Below, one piece after another: positions 15,587-22,389 of a stretch of 64,000 bases of DNA; positions within the stretch are counted from its first letter, which is position 1, and every line of letters starts with the position of its first letter. The notes under the pieces are model-generated. The model worked only from the letters and a program-made list of their open reading frames with translations. It had not been told where the DNA came from and made no database searches. Made by a program: the position numbers and the translations under genes. Where the stretch lies: positions 26,117 to 90,116 of IMG/VR virus record IMGVR_UViG_3300042904_000085, one strand, 5' to 3'. Source of the DNA: a virus.

Positions 15587-16105
15587 GATTCCCGGCGGGT
15601 TGTCTCGTCTCACAGCTTTCGGCTTCTGCGAGAGAGGCTATTGGGCTGTGTTGGCCCGCCCGGAAACAACTTGGGAGGGGATCTAGCCTCGCTGGCAGGC
15701 CGCTGCTAGAGCAGCCTAGCCAATGATGCCCCTCCCGACAGTATCTTTGCCAGTCTCTAACCACACTGGCAGCAAGTGGGTATAGGCTTAAATTTAGGCT
15801 CAAGGTTAGAACCAGTCGGAGCTGGTATCAAGCTTAAGTGGATGCCCAAAAGGTTAACGAACGGCCAGCACGCCTATTAGCACGTCGGACCTTTACTGGA
15901 GGTCGCCGGTTCGAATCCGGTCCCGCGCCCCAAAAACACATGCGCGGGTAGCTCAGCGGTAGAGCGACAGTCTTAATAGCCAACCGGCGTCGGCTAACAG
16001 GTGAGGATAGCTCGTTCGGCATGATCTGCTAGGGACCTGCTAATAGCTCCTAGCGCTATCATACGATTACAGGGCCGGTATTCAGGAACGAAGCCGGCCC
16101 TGCCT
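15587..16105 (+). ncRNA. highly structured non-coding region surrounding a permuted tRNA
   Basis: About 520 bp without a credible gene but dense in perfect stems. Upstream of the tRNA halves: GGCGGG/CCCGCC plus TTCC/GGAA (15589-15599 with 15655-15665), CACAGC/GCTGTG (15611/15645), GGGAGGGG/CCCCTCCC (15673/15729), GCTGCT/AGCAGC (15702/15710), GCCAGT/ACTGGC (15749/15765), ACCAG/CTGGT (15811/15822). Downstream: TAGCC/GGCTA (15977/15992), GATAGC/GCTATC (16006/16055), GCTAGG/CCTAGC (16028/16049) and CAGGGCCGG/CCGGCCCTG (16070/16094). A 9-nt loop TGCTAATAG (16038-16046) is complementary to CTATTAGCA (15874-15882), tying the two flanks together. This is consistent with a split (permuted) ribozyme-like or other RNA, but I could not identify group I core motifs with certainty. 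Confidence 0.6.
15891..15971 (+). tRNA. circularly permuted tRNA (3' half upstream of 5' half)
   Basis: The 3' half comes first: anticodon-stem strand ACTGG (15895-15899), variable loop AGGTC, T-arm GCCGG/TTCGAAT/CCGGT (15905-15921), acceptor strand CCCGCGC (15922-15928), base C and an encoded CCA ending at 15932. After 9 nt comes the 5' half: acceptor strand GCGCGGG (15942-15948), D-arm GCTC/GAGC (15951-15965) and anticodon-stem strand ACAGT (15967-15971). The acceptor halves pair 7 of 7, and the anticodon stem pairs 4 of 5. The anticodon cannot be read because the loop junction is unknown, so no isotype is given. Confidence 0.65.
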
Positions 16106-16114
16106 TAACTGCCC

Positions 16115-16267
16115 ATGACACCATCTGAAAAAGACTACTACCGCTACTACGGGGAGACAGCTACAGAATGCTGTGAACAGTGCGGCAGATGGCACGACAT
16201 TAACAAGAATCCCTGCAACAGGAAACAGGCTGCCAAAGTAGCAGCCGACTCTGGCCCCGTCGATTAG
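16115..16267 (+). CDS. cysteine-rich 50-aa miniprotein
   Basis: A frame from ATG 16115 with an aromatic N-terminus (D-Y-Y-R-Y-Y) and a C-C-x2-C ... C zinc-like pattern. Its last five codons overlap the start of a tRNA at 16253, which lowers confidence. Codon use resembles the other small zinc proteins here. Confidence 0.4.
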   Translation: MTPSEKDYYRYYGETATECCEQCGRWHDINKNPCNRKQAAKVAADSGPVD

Positions 16268-16323
16268 CGGCAGGTCGTGCCCTCTTAGAGGGTGAGACGC
16301 GGGTTCGAATCCCGCCGGGGCCG
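16253..16323 (+). tRNA. tRNA-like gene, isotype undetermined (apparent anticodon UUA)
   Basis: A 71-nt cloverleaf: acceptor GGCCCCG/CGGGGCC with no encoded CCA, D-stem GATT/GGTC, T-arm GCGGG/TTCGAAT/CCCGC. The only anticodon stem that pairs is TGCCC/GGGTG, which gives loop TCTTAGA, so positions 34-36 read UUA and position 33 is C instead of the universal U. The variable loop is 4 nt. UUA would read the ochre stop UAA; equally it may be a decaying Glu-like tRNA, which it resembles in the acceptor and D regions. Confidence 0.6.
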
Positions 16324-16361
16324 TGCTTACACAACGAACGAGGCGTCACCGCACGCCTACA

Positions 16362-16376
16362 ATGCACAATGTGCAA
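16362..16376. repeat. dispersed palindrome, copy 3, in an intergenic hairpin
   Basis: ATGCACAATGTGCAA (one mismatch to consensus). It is the apex of a larger imperfect hairpin GCCTACA ... TGTAAGGC (16353-16386) followed by TTTTT, so it may also act as a terminator between two tRNA genes. Confidence 0.7.
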
Positions 16377-16397
16377 GAGGTGTAAGGCAACTTTTTA

Positions 16398-16481
16398 GGG
16401 ACTGTGGTGGAAAGGCATACACGGCGGTCTTAGGAACCGCTGGGGCAACCCGTGAAGGTTCAAATCCTTTCAGTCCCACCA
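16398..16481 (+). tRNA. tRNA-Leu (anticodon UAG)
   Basis: An 84-nt class II tRNA: acceptor GGGACTG/CAGTCCC, anticodon arm GCGGT-CTTAGGA-ACCGC (anticodon TAG), long variable arm and T-loop TTCAAAT. CCA is encoded. Confidence 0.93.
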
Positions 16482-16487
16482 ACTCTC

Positions 16488-16724
16488 ATGGATTACAAGC
16501 TTCCTGACGGAACTCGTACTGACTTCCATCTTCTCTATCTCGAGAAGTGGTCCAAGGCTGCGCAGAAGCTTGACAGCCTGTTCAAGCCGCTCGGGTATCG
16601 ATGCAATGCATACGATCCTGACTTCTCTATGGTGAGCGACGAGAGGGTCAACGGCATGAAAATGTACCACTCATTCACGCTACCAGCTCATGTAGCGATG
16701 TTCTTGATATCCCAGGTGAAATAG
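16488..16724 (+). CDS. hypothetical protein
   Basis: A 78-aa soluble protein starting at ATG 16488, seven bases after tRNA-Leu. It contains the aromatic segment D-F-H-L-L-Y-L-E-K-W and ends with F-L-I-S-Q-V-K. No family is recognised. Confidence 0.55.
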   Translation: MDYKLPDGTRTDFHLLYLEKWSKAAQKLDSLFKPLGYRCNAYDPDFSMVSDERVNGMKMYHSFTLPAHVAMFLISQVK

Positions 16725-16725
16725 C

Positions 16726-16962
16726 GTGCGCAAGTATTTGGTTCCCAGCTTTACCGTTCTAGTAGCGGTCTGTGTTTTCTTCGCTTTCATCCCTACCACC
16801 ACGGTACCGGAACTGCCGACAAGCCCTGAGGCGTTCATTGCTGATCGCACACCAAGCGCACCACTCGTTTTCTATTTCAACGAGGTAGTCTTGGAGACGC
16901 CGAAGCCACCAAAGCGCAAAGTCCGCGCGACGTACCGATACGAGCGGCGGTTCGATAAGTAA
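16726..16962 (+). CDS. exported or membrane-anchored small protein
   Basis: A 78-aa protein with GTG start. A basic start (R-K-Y) precedes one hydrophobic segment at residues 6-22 (V-L-V-A-V-C-V-F-F-A-F), probably a signal anchor. A Pro-rich periplasmic-type stretch and a very basic tail (R-K-V-R-A-T-Y-R-Y-E-R-R) follow. Function unknown. Confidence 0.6.
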   Translation: MRKYLVPSFTVLVAVCVFFAFIPTTTVPELPTSPEAFIADRTPSAPLVFYFNEVVLETPKPPKRKVRATYRYERRFDK

Positions 16963-16968
16963 CAATTC

Positions 16969-17049
16969 GGGGAATTGGCCCAGCCTGGTCTACGGCGCTC
17001 GCTTTGGGAGCGAGAAATATCGGGGGTTCGAATCCCTCATTCCCCACCA
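16969..17049 (+). tRNA. tRNA-Pro (anticodon UGG)
   Basis: An 81-nt tRNA with acceptor GGGGAAT/ATTCCCC, anticodon arm CTCGC-TTTGGGA-GCGAG (anticodon TGG), T-loop TTCGAAT and encoded CCA. Confidence 0.93.
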
Positions 17050-17050
17050 C

Positions 17051-17137
17051 GGAGAGTCGGGCTATTGGCTGGCCAAGCAGTCTTGAAAACTGTCGCCGGT
17101 AAAACGGCTGGGGGTTCGATTCCCTCACTCTCCGCCA
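17051..17137 (+). tRNA. tRNA-Ser (anticodon UGA)
   Basis: An 87-nt class II tRNA, 1 nt after tRNA-Pro. Acceptor GGAGAGT/ACTCTCC, anticodon loop CTTGAAA (TGA), long variable arm, T-loop TTCGATT, encoded CCA. Confidence 0.93.
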
Positions 17138-17145
17138 CTCTTTAA

Positions 17146-17222
17146 GCCACCGTAGCTCAATCCGGTAGAGCAGCACATTTGTAATGTGACGGTTGCGGGT
17201 TCGATTCCTGCCGGTGGCTCCA
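17146..17222 (+). tRNA. tRNA-Thr (anticodon UGU)
   Basis: A 77-nt tRNA: acceptor GCCACCG/CGGTGGC, D-arm GCTC/GAGC, anticodon loop TTTGTAA (TGT), T-loop TTCGATT, encoded CCA. Confidence 0.93.
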
Positions 17223-17226
17223 TCCT

Positions 17227-17258
17227 ACCTAATACATTAGCTATCCTGTTAGGGTAAG
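17227..17258 (+). promoter_or_regulatory. recurring GTTAGGGTAAG element (plus-strand copy)
   Basis: GTTAGGGTAAG at 17248-17258 ends 30 bp before the ATG at 17289 and is preceded by CTAATACATTAG. The same 11-mer lies upstream of the minus-strand genes starting at 14273 and 46787. It does not look like a sigma-70 promoter. Confidence 0.5.
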
Positions 17259-17288
17259 TATTCTGGGTATGTCCTGTAAGCTAGCGAC

Positions 17289-17594
17289 ATGCTCAAGAAA
17301 CTAGGCTTGCTGGCTGCCGGGGCTGTGTTTGGAGTCCTCATCTCCTTCGCACCAACAGCCTACGCACAGCTCACCATCAACTCTGGCGCTGTCATCTCGA
17401 CGGACGTGTATGGCAATACCGTCATCGGGAACGGTAATTCTGCCACTCTCTTCCGGTCATCCCTGGCCGCTCCTACCAACACCAGCAACGGCATGTGCTG
17501 GATTCAGATCACGGGGTCTGGTACACGCACAGCCGAAATCAAGTGCAATGACAACGGCGACGTTGTCACGCTGGCACAGGTCGTCAACCCATAA
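17289..17594 (+). CDS. exported hypothetical protein
   Basis: A 101-aa protein with a classic Sec signal peptide (M-L-K-K-L-G-L-L-A-A-G, cleavage likely after A-Y-A). The mature part is strand-rich (I-S-T-D-V-Y-G-N-T-V-I-G) with two cysteines that could form a disulfide. It shares one base with the next start. Likely a partner of the following exported beta-helix protein. Confidence 0.7.
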   Translation: MLKKLGLLAAGAVFGVLISFAPTAYAQLTINSGAVISTDVYGNTVIGNGNSATLFRSSLAAPTNTSNGMCWIQITGSGTRTAEIKCNDNGDVVTLAQVVNP

Positions 17595-20500
17595 TGAATA
17601 TCCGTAAGGTTCTCGCAGCTGCTATCCTCGCTCTCGGAGTCCTGACAGGACGAGCAGAAGCTGCCACTCTCACCGTCTGCGCGACAGGCTGCACCTACAC
17701 GAACAGCCAGCTTCAGACCGCGCTCAATGCGGCCGTCGCCGGCGACTCGGTGCTCTTGCAGGCTGGCTTCACATACGTCGGCAACTACACGTTGCGGCGA
17801 CACGGTGGGGCGTCCAATGTCACCGTCCGAACTGGCGTGACATCGACTGGTAGCATTATCAGCCTCGGCTCGTTCCCTGCTGCTGGCGTTCGCATGACGA
17901 ACGCGCTGGCCACGACATACAACCTGGCAATCCTGAAGTCCAATATCAACAACGAGCCAGCTCTCCGAACCGCTGATCCCAGCGCCGGCGTGGCTACTCA
18001 GTATTGGGCCATCAAGTGGATCAAGATCATCGCCGGCGGAACCGGAGGCGCGTTCTACGGAGGCGGCGACCTACTGCGGCTCGGTGACGACAGCAATAGC
18101 ACCGTTACCCAGATCTCAGAGATTCCAAGCAACTTCACCCTCGAGCAGTTCGTCCTCGCTGGCGACCCTGTTAAGGGTCAGTTCCGTGGGCTGTCGCTCC
18201 ACGCCAACAACGTCACCGTCAAGGACTGCACGATCCAGGACATCAAGTCTAGTGCAGAGGGTCAGGGCGTGTTCATTAACAGCTCTGAGGGTCCTTATAC
18301 GATTGACAACTGCTACATCGTTGGTAACGGCGAGAACGTGATTGCTGGCGGCGCTAGCGGTGCAGCTCGCCCGTCAGTAACGGTATCAGCTTCTCCAGCC
18401 CCGACGACCACCTCGGCAACGTTGTCAACCTTCAATGGTCTGCGCGTTGGGAAGCATCTCACCTTCGACGTTACGTTGGGCGGCACGACCGTTGAGCAGC
18501 TCACGAAGATTGTGTCTTGCGGGACATCAGTAGACGGCGCGCTGTGTACCAGTGCCAACGTTACATTTACCGCACTTGACGCAGCGCCGAACGTGGGCGG
18601 TGATGTGGACTGGGGTCCTTCGCCAGCCAACCTAACGTTTACTAGGAACCTTGTAGAAAAGCCACTCGACTGGCGGAACCCGATTCTTGGTACACCACAG
18701 AATCCTACCGCTTCAGGAGTGGCAGGCGGAACACTGACTGCTGGCAACTACTCGTATCGCGTTGTGGCGCGCATGGGCATCGCCAACGCTGCTACGGCTC
18801 GGTCAACGGCCTCTACAGAGGTAGCCGCGACACTGTCTGAAACTGGATCCGTTCGAATCACCTGGAGTCCAGTGACCAATGCAGAAACCTACTACATCTA
18901 CGGTCGAAGCTCTGGAGCTCAGAACGTTCGATTTAGCGTTACGACTTCTGCGTGCAGTGCGACGGTATGCACATACACGGACACAGGTTCGGCTGGCACT
19001 ACAGAGAGCGTCCCCACTTCGACCGGAACGACGTGGTTCATTAAGAATATTTTCGAACTGAAGCACATGGACACAGCCCTAGTTGAGGGCAATGTGTTCA
19101 GCGGCTCATGGGCTGACGGACAGACTGGATACGCCATCGTATTTACTGTTTCCAATACCAGTAATGGCAACGACTCCACCATCCTGCGCCGCGTGACGTT
19201 CCGAAATAACATCGTTAAGAACGCAGCTGGCGGTGTGCAGATCGGCGGGCGCGATCTCAGCTCTGGAGTTCCATCCGCACGAACAGAAGACTTGACGTTC
19301 CATAACAATCTGTTCTTTGACATGGGCACAAGCTTCGGAGCCTCTAACCGAGTATTCATTATCACGACTCGTGCCCATGCCAATATCTACCCCGCTGGCA
19401 CACCCATGGGGCCAAGGAACATCACGCTAACGCATAACACATTTGCCCAGACATCTGGCAATGCGTTTATCTGGTTCGACCTGTTCAAGACAATCGAACA
19501 GGCAGTCGAGAATATGACTGTTAGCAACAACATATTCTACAAGCTGGGCTATGGAATGACAGGTGGTAACAGTTGTGGAGAGGGTGACTTTACTAACGCC
19601 TCTACGACTGGATGCTGGACGATGCACGTGACGGGCACGAGGAGCTGGCTCAAGAACCTCGGCGCTGACATTACCTGCGCGAACTACCCAGGCGGCAGCG
19701 CTCAGAACTTCTGCCCGTCGACTGCTACGCTGAGGAACGAGTTCACTGACTTCGATAACGACAACTACCTGCTGAAGTCGACATCTCCGTATCACAACGC
19801 CGGATCTGACGGCACTGACCTCGGTGCCAATATCTCTGCCATTGCTGCCTTCACCAATGTCGCCCTGTCAGGAGATGCTACTGGCGGCACGCCGGTTGTT
19901 CCTCCTACTATCACGACGTCTTCGCTACCAAGCGGCAACACAAGCACTAACTACTCGGCCACAATGACAGCCACTGGATGTTCTGGTAGCTGCTCGTGGA
20001 GTGTTAGCGGGCAGCCGACTGGCGTGACCATGAGCGCGGCTGGCGTGTTTGATGGACGTCCAACAGTTCCAGGCACCTACACGGTTGTAGTGACCGCGAC
20101 TTCAGCTGGCGTATCTAGCAACGCTACGTATACAGTAACCATCACCAGCCCGACACCAGTTCCAGACGAACCTACGACACCTCGGGCGCTGCGGCCGTCA
20201 ATGTGGAACGGCAATTATTGCCGGTCATTCGTCGGACCAACGGAGCCTGAAGAGAACTCCACCACGGCTCTTAAGGTCTGCGACACATGGTGGGACACGA
20301 CCAATATCGCGTTCAAGGTTCTGCAGGCTACTGGACCAGTGAAGGTGTGGACCACAGTGAGCGGCGGCGGGTCTAGCACCCAGCCTGCAAGCGTGATGGT
20401 CAACTCGTCAACAGTCAACATTACGCCTGGTAACAGTGGCGCTTACGCTGAAATCGTTGGTTCGGCTAGGCGTCGGTTCGTGTATGACACGCAGAACTTT

Positions 20501-20761
20501 ACCCAGATCTCAATCGTTCTCACTCACCAGGCGTCAGACCTCAGCGCTGTGACGTTCAAGGTTGAGTATTGGAATGGTAGCGCATGGGCAGATGCAGGAG
20601 TATCTCAGACCGGTGGCACCGGCGACACGCTGATTCAGTCTGCCTATGGAACGCTAGCATCCGGTGCTCGAGCCGCCAATACAATCTTCCGCGTTGTTGC
20701 GGCACATACCGGAACTGGTTCCGCTACTAGCATCAACAACCTTCAGATCCTGTTCCGATAA
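17594..20761 (+). CDS. exported beta-helix protein with FN3-like and Ig-like domains
   Basis: A 1055-aa protein. A signal peptide (residues 1-23, cleavage after A-E-A) precedes a right-handed parallel beta-helix (about 25-340 and 480-740, with repeats such as N-N-V-T-V-K-D-C and N-I-V-K-N-A-A-G). Inserted near 365-460 is an FN3-like domain (Y-S-Y-R-V-V-A, Y-Y-I-Y-G-R-S). A putative Ig domain (He_PIG type) occupies about 775-860, and a C-terminal module contains V-E-Y-W-N-G-S-A-W. The folds fit adhesins or polysaccharide-binding/depolymerising proteins. A Sec signal is unexpected for a virion fibre, so surface remodelling of the host is an alternative. Confidence 0.75.
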   Translation: MNIRKVLAAAILALGVLTGRAEAATLTVCATGCTYTNSQLQTALNAAVAGDSVLLQAGFTYVGNYTLRRHGGASNVTVRTGVTSTGSIISLGSFPAAGVRMTNALATTYNLAILKSNINNEPALRTADPSAGVATQYWAIKWIKIIAGGTGGAFYGGGDLLRLGDDSNSTVTQISEIPSNFTLEQFVLAGDPVKGQFRGLSLHANNVTVKDCTIQDIKSSAEGQGVFINSSEGPYTIDNCYIVGNGENVIAGGASGAARPSVTVSASPAPTTTSATLSTFNGLRVGKHLTFDVTLGGTTVEQLTKIVSCGTSVDGALCTSANVTFTALDAAPNVGGDVDWGPSPANLTFTRNLVEKPLDWRNPILGTPQNPTASGVAGGTLTAGNYSYRVVARMGIANAATARSTASTEVAATLSETGSVRITWSPVTNAETYYIYGRSSGAQNVRFSVTTSACSATVCTYTDTGSAGTTESVPTSTGTTWFIKNIFELKHMDTALVEGNVFSGSWADGQTGYAIVFTVSNTSNGNDSTILRRVTFRNNIVKNAAGGVQIGGRDLSSGVPSARTEDLTFHNNLFFDMGTSFGASNRVFIITTRAHANIYPAGTPMGPRNITLTHNTFAQTSGNAFIWFDLFKTIEQAVENMTVSNNIFYKLGYGMTGGNSCGEGDFTNASTTGCWTMHVTGTRSWLKNLGADITCANYPGGSAQNFCPSTATLRNEFTDFDNDNYLLKSTSPYHNAGSDGTDLGANISAIAAFTNVALSGDATGGTPVVPPTITTSSLPSGNTSTNYSATMTATGCSGSCSWSVSGQPTGVTMSAAGVFDGRPTVPGTYTVVVTATSAGVSSNATYTVTITSPTPVPDEPTTPRALRPSMWNGNYCRSFVGPTEPEENSTTALKVCDTWWDTTNIAFKVLQATGPVKVWTTVSGGGSSTQPASVMVNSSTVNITPGNSGAYAEIVGSARRRFVYDTQNFTQISIVLTHQASDLSAVTFKVEYWNGSAWADAGVSQTGGTGDTLIQSAYGTLASGARAANTIFRVVAAHTGTGSATSINNLQILFR

Positions 20762-21246
20762 TGCCAGTAACTCATCAGAAAGTCAGTGGTCAGTCCGATG
20801 GGGCTGACCCTGCTGACATCCAGCCCTCAGACTGGAACGCAACTCACTTCTCGCCAGCATGGACAGTACTGGCAGCCTCTACAGGTGCGCTCGCAACGTG
20901 GTCAGTCATGCCGTCCTCGCTGACAGAGTATCTCGGCATTGACCGCGCGTTCAGGGTGCAGTATGACCTGACATATGCTACTCAGATGCGAATCCTTGCC
21001 CAAGTGGTCACGCCTGGCCCGACTGGAGCAGTGCTGCGAGTGCAGTACTGGGATGGTTCGGCATGGCAGTATGCTGACGGCGCTACTGGACCTAGCGTAG
21101 CGATCGACGTGGCTGGCGATAAGGCCTCATCGTGGGTAACGCTGGTGGCTGGAGCCAAGCAGGACCGCATCCTTAGGATTGTTGGTCTGAATGGCGACAG
21201 CGTGGCCAGCCCTGTGTTCGGACTCGTAGCAGTTCAGGTGAAGTAA
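20761..21246 (+). CDS. fibre-like protein
   Basis: A 161-aa protein whose N-terminus (K-V-S-G-Q-S-D-G-A-D, then Q-P-S-D-W-N) matches a motif common in phage tail-fibre segments. The second half (V-Q-Y-W-D-G-S-A-W) repeats the C-terminal module of the beta-helix protein just upstream. ATG shares one base with the previous stop. Probably part of the same assembly. Confidence 0.65.
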   Translation: MPVTHQKVSGQSDGADPADIQPSDWNATHFSPAWTVLAASTGALATWSVMPSSLTEYLGIDRAFRVQYDLTYATQMRILAQVVTPGPTGAVLRVQYWDGSAWQYADGATGPSVAIDVAGDKASSWVTLVAGAKQDRILRIVGLNGDSVASPVFGLVAVQVK

Positions 21247-21497
21247 TGCATACAGACGACCAGCTCCTAGCTTTCAATAACCAGATCGCCGGCAAAGCAG
21301 TCAAGTGGTGGGAGGTGCATAGCAGCGCTATGGGCCATGACCAGGACGAGCTGTTCTTGCAGCTTAGTGATGGCTCGGTTGTTCGAATCTTCGCAGAACC
21401 TAGACAGTTCGGTGCTGCGCTAAGGATCGAGGCTCACGCGCGACTACCTATTGGTAGACCGGTACGGAATCTACCGGAGGAAGCGAACAGACAGTAA
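21246..21497 (+). CDS. hypothetical protein
   Basis: An 83-aa soluble protein coupled on both sides by 1-bp overlaps. The middle reads as a beta unit (E-L-F-L-Q-L-S-D-G-S-V-V-R-I-F). A role with the neighbouring fibre-like proteins is likely from position only. Confidence 0.6.
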   Translation: MHTDDQLLAFNNQIAGKAVKWWEVHSSAMGHDQDELFLQLSDGSVVRIFAEPRQFGAALRIEAHARLPIGRPVRNLPEEANRQ

Positions 21498-21877
21498 TGC
21501 CGTTCTACGCTGGAGCCTTTGACAACAATGCCTTCTACGTTGGCGGCGTTCCAGTTCCTGGCATGTGCCAAGTCACTGGCTCCTTCTACAACCCAAAGAC
21601 TGGCCTGAAGATCATGTCTGGCCAGCTTCGGATTACTCCTAACGGGTTCAAACCGTTCGCCGGCTCTATCATCAGTCCATTGGTTGCCATCGTTGAGATT
21701 CCTCTTTCAGGCAATCTCGACTTCTATCTGGCTCCAAGCGAGGATGACGGAGTCGACTACACCGTCGAACTCGACCCTGACCCTTCCAGCCCTGTACCAC
21801 TCGCCATGCGTCCAGGCTACTTCAAGCGGACTTGGGAGATTCCTAACCAAGCTTCCATCACCATTGCGGAGCTCTAA
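21497..21877 (+). CDS. fibre-associated protein, homologous to a domain of the tail fibre at 47.1-48.9 kb
   Basis: A 126-aa beta protein. Its start (Y-N-P-K-T-G-L-K-I-M-S-G-Q-L-R) and end (E-L-D-P-D-P, then G-Y-F-K-R-T-W-E-I-P-N) align with two separated parts of the minus-strand fibre protein (A-I-G-A-K-I-K-T-G-R-L, then Y-D-P-D-P and G-Y-W-Y-N-Y-W). There the two parts are split by an inserted FN3-like domain. Structural role likely. Confidence 0.65.
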   Translation: MPFYAGAFDNNAFYVGGVPVPGMCQVTGSFYNPKTGLKIMSGQLRITPNGFKPFAGSIISPLVAIVEIPLSGNLDFYLAPSEDDGVDYTVELDPDPSSPVPLAMRPGYFKRTWEIPNQASITIAEL

Positions 21878-22098
21878 TGGGTAGGGCTGCCAGAGCTAAC
21901 CTCTTGGCCGCTCGGGCAGAGTGTGACGGCGACTGTCGGCGCGAGAAGAAGCTGACAGAACTGGTCCCTTACCTGTTAGCCACTGACGGTACCCACTACT
22001 ACGTTTGCACAATGTGCAAGCCCGCCTTCGAGCGAGAATTCATCGGCCAGCCCATCCGACCCTGTCAGTGCGAACGGTGCTTGACAACCACAAAATAA
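21877..22098 (+). CDS. zinc-binding miniprotein
   Basis: A 73-aa protein with three Cys pairs (C-D-G-D-C, CTMC, C-Q-C-E-R-C), enough for one or two zinc sites. The CTMC codons contain a copy of the 15-bp palindrome. Its end overlaps the -35 box of the promoter at 22081. Function unknown. Confidence 0.6.
   Translation: MGRAARANLLAARAECDGDCRREKKLTELVPYLLATDGTHYYVCTMCKPAFEREFIGQPIRPCQCERCLTTTK
22005..22019. repeat. dispersed palindrome, copy 4
   Basis: TTGCACAATGTGCAA, the exact reverse complement of copies 1 and 2 (the central base differs by strand), inside coding sequence. Confidence 0.85.
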
Positions 22099-22109
22099 AC
22101 GTGTATTGT
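22081..22109 (+). promoter_or_regulatory. promoter of the small-RNA/tRNA unit
   Basis: TTGACA (22081-22086), 17-bp spacer ending in CGTG, TATTGT (22104-22109). Same class as the promoters at 3289 and 14598, though the left arm of the dyad is degenerate. Predicted start near 22115. Confidence 0.75.
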
Positions 22110-22114
22110 TGTTC

Positions 22115-22187
22115 CTGTCGATAGTTGACATTGCCCAGGACGGCAAGGCCTGACAGTGCTGGGAGGCTTCTGTCAGGCCTGTTTTTT
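22115..22187 (+). ncRNA. candidate small RNA of about 73 nt
   Basis: A promoter whose start falls near 22115 is followed at once by a very strong terminator ending at 22187, with no open frame between them. The product would be an unstructured 30-nt head and an 11-bp terminator hairpin. It could be a regulatory RNA, or a leader that attenuates the tRNA genes beginning at 22188. Confidence 0.6.
22146..22187 (+). terminator. strong rho-independent terminator
   Basis: AGGCCTGACAG (22146-22156) pairs perfectly with CTGTCAGGCCT (22170-22180), 13-nt loop, followed by GTTTTTT. The T-run touches the first base of tRNA-Tyr. Confidence 0.92.
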
Positions 22188-22274
22188 GGCGTAGTATACC
22201 GTTAGGGAGGCGGGCCGGTCTGTAGAACCGGCGGCCTAGTGCCTCGCGTGGTTCGACTCCACGATGCGCCACCA
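22188..22274 (+). tRNA. tRNA-Tyr (anticodon GUA)
   Basis: An 87-nt class II tRNA: acceptor GGCGTAG/ATGCGCC (last pair mismatched), anticodon arm CCGGT-CTGTAGA-ACCGG (GTA), long variable arm, T-stem CGTGG/CCACG, encoded CCA. The D-arm is weak. Confidence 0.85.
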
Positions 22275-22290
22275 ACTTGTGTCTTTAGGT

Positions 22291-22374
22291 GTGGCCGATG
22301 GTAGTGTTGGACGCCGAGAGGCCTGCCACCGGACTGTGAATCCGGCCACGCGGGTTCGATTCCCGCCGGTCACC
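22291..22374 (+). tRNA. tRNA-His (anticodon GUG) with enlarged D-region
   Basis: Acceptor GTGGCCG/CGGTCAC with discriminator C73 (typical of His), anticodon arm CCGGA-CTGTGAA-TCCGG (GTG), T-loop TTCGATT, no encoded CCA. Between acceptor and anticodon stem there are about 33 nt instead of about 19; GGTAG/CTGCC and GCC/GGC can form an extended D-arm. Confidence 0.7.
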
Positions 22375-22389
22375 CCTAAGGGCGCAACT

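Noticed and set aside
15891-15971. Attachment site (attP) carrying the 3' end of a host tRNA
   Set aside because: attP copies contain only the 3' part of a tRNA. Here a matching 5' half with 7/7 acceptor pairing follows within 9 nt, and no integrase gene is in the window. It remains the main alternative to a permuted tRNA.
15587-16105. Two-piece (permuted) tmRNA of the alphaproteobacterial type
   Set aside because: The order (3' piece before 5' piece) fits, but the 5' half has a full elongator-type D-arm, the acceptor lacks the G-U pair used for alanine charging, and I found no tag frame ending in a run of alanines.
15587-16105. Definite group I intron core
   Set aside because: Stem density and the long-range pairing fit, but I could not find the conserved P7/P3 motifs or a 3' guanosine in the right place by eye; left as a hypothesis for a covariance-model search.
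16324-16391. Short zinc-type frame coding C-T-M-C-K-R-C between two tRNAs
   Set aside because: No start codon precedes it and it would run out of a tRNA gene; the sequence is better explained as a palindrome-bearing hairpin.
7507-17240. T7-type promoters (TAATAC motif near 7509, 17230 and 46830)
   Set aside because: Only the first six bases resemble T7 promoters, the distance to GGG varies, and no phage RNA polymerase is present in the window.
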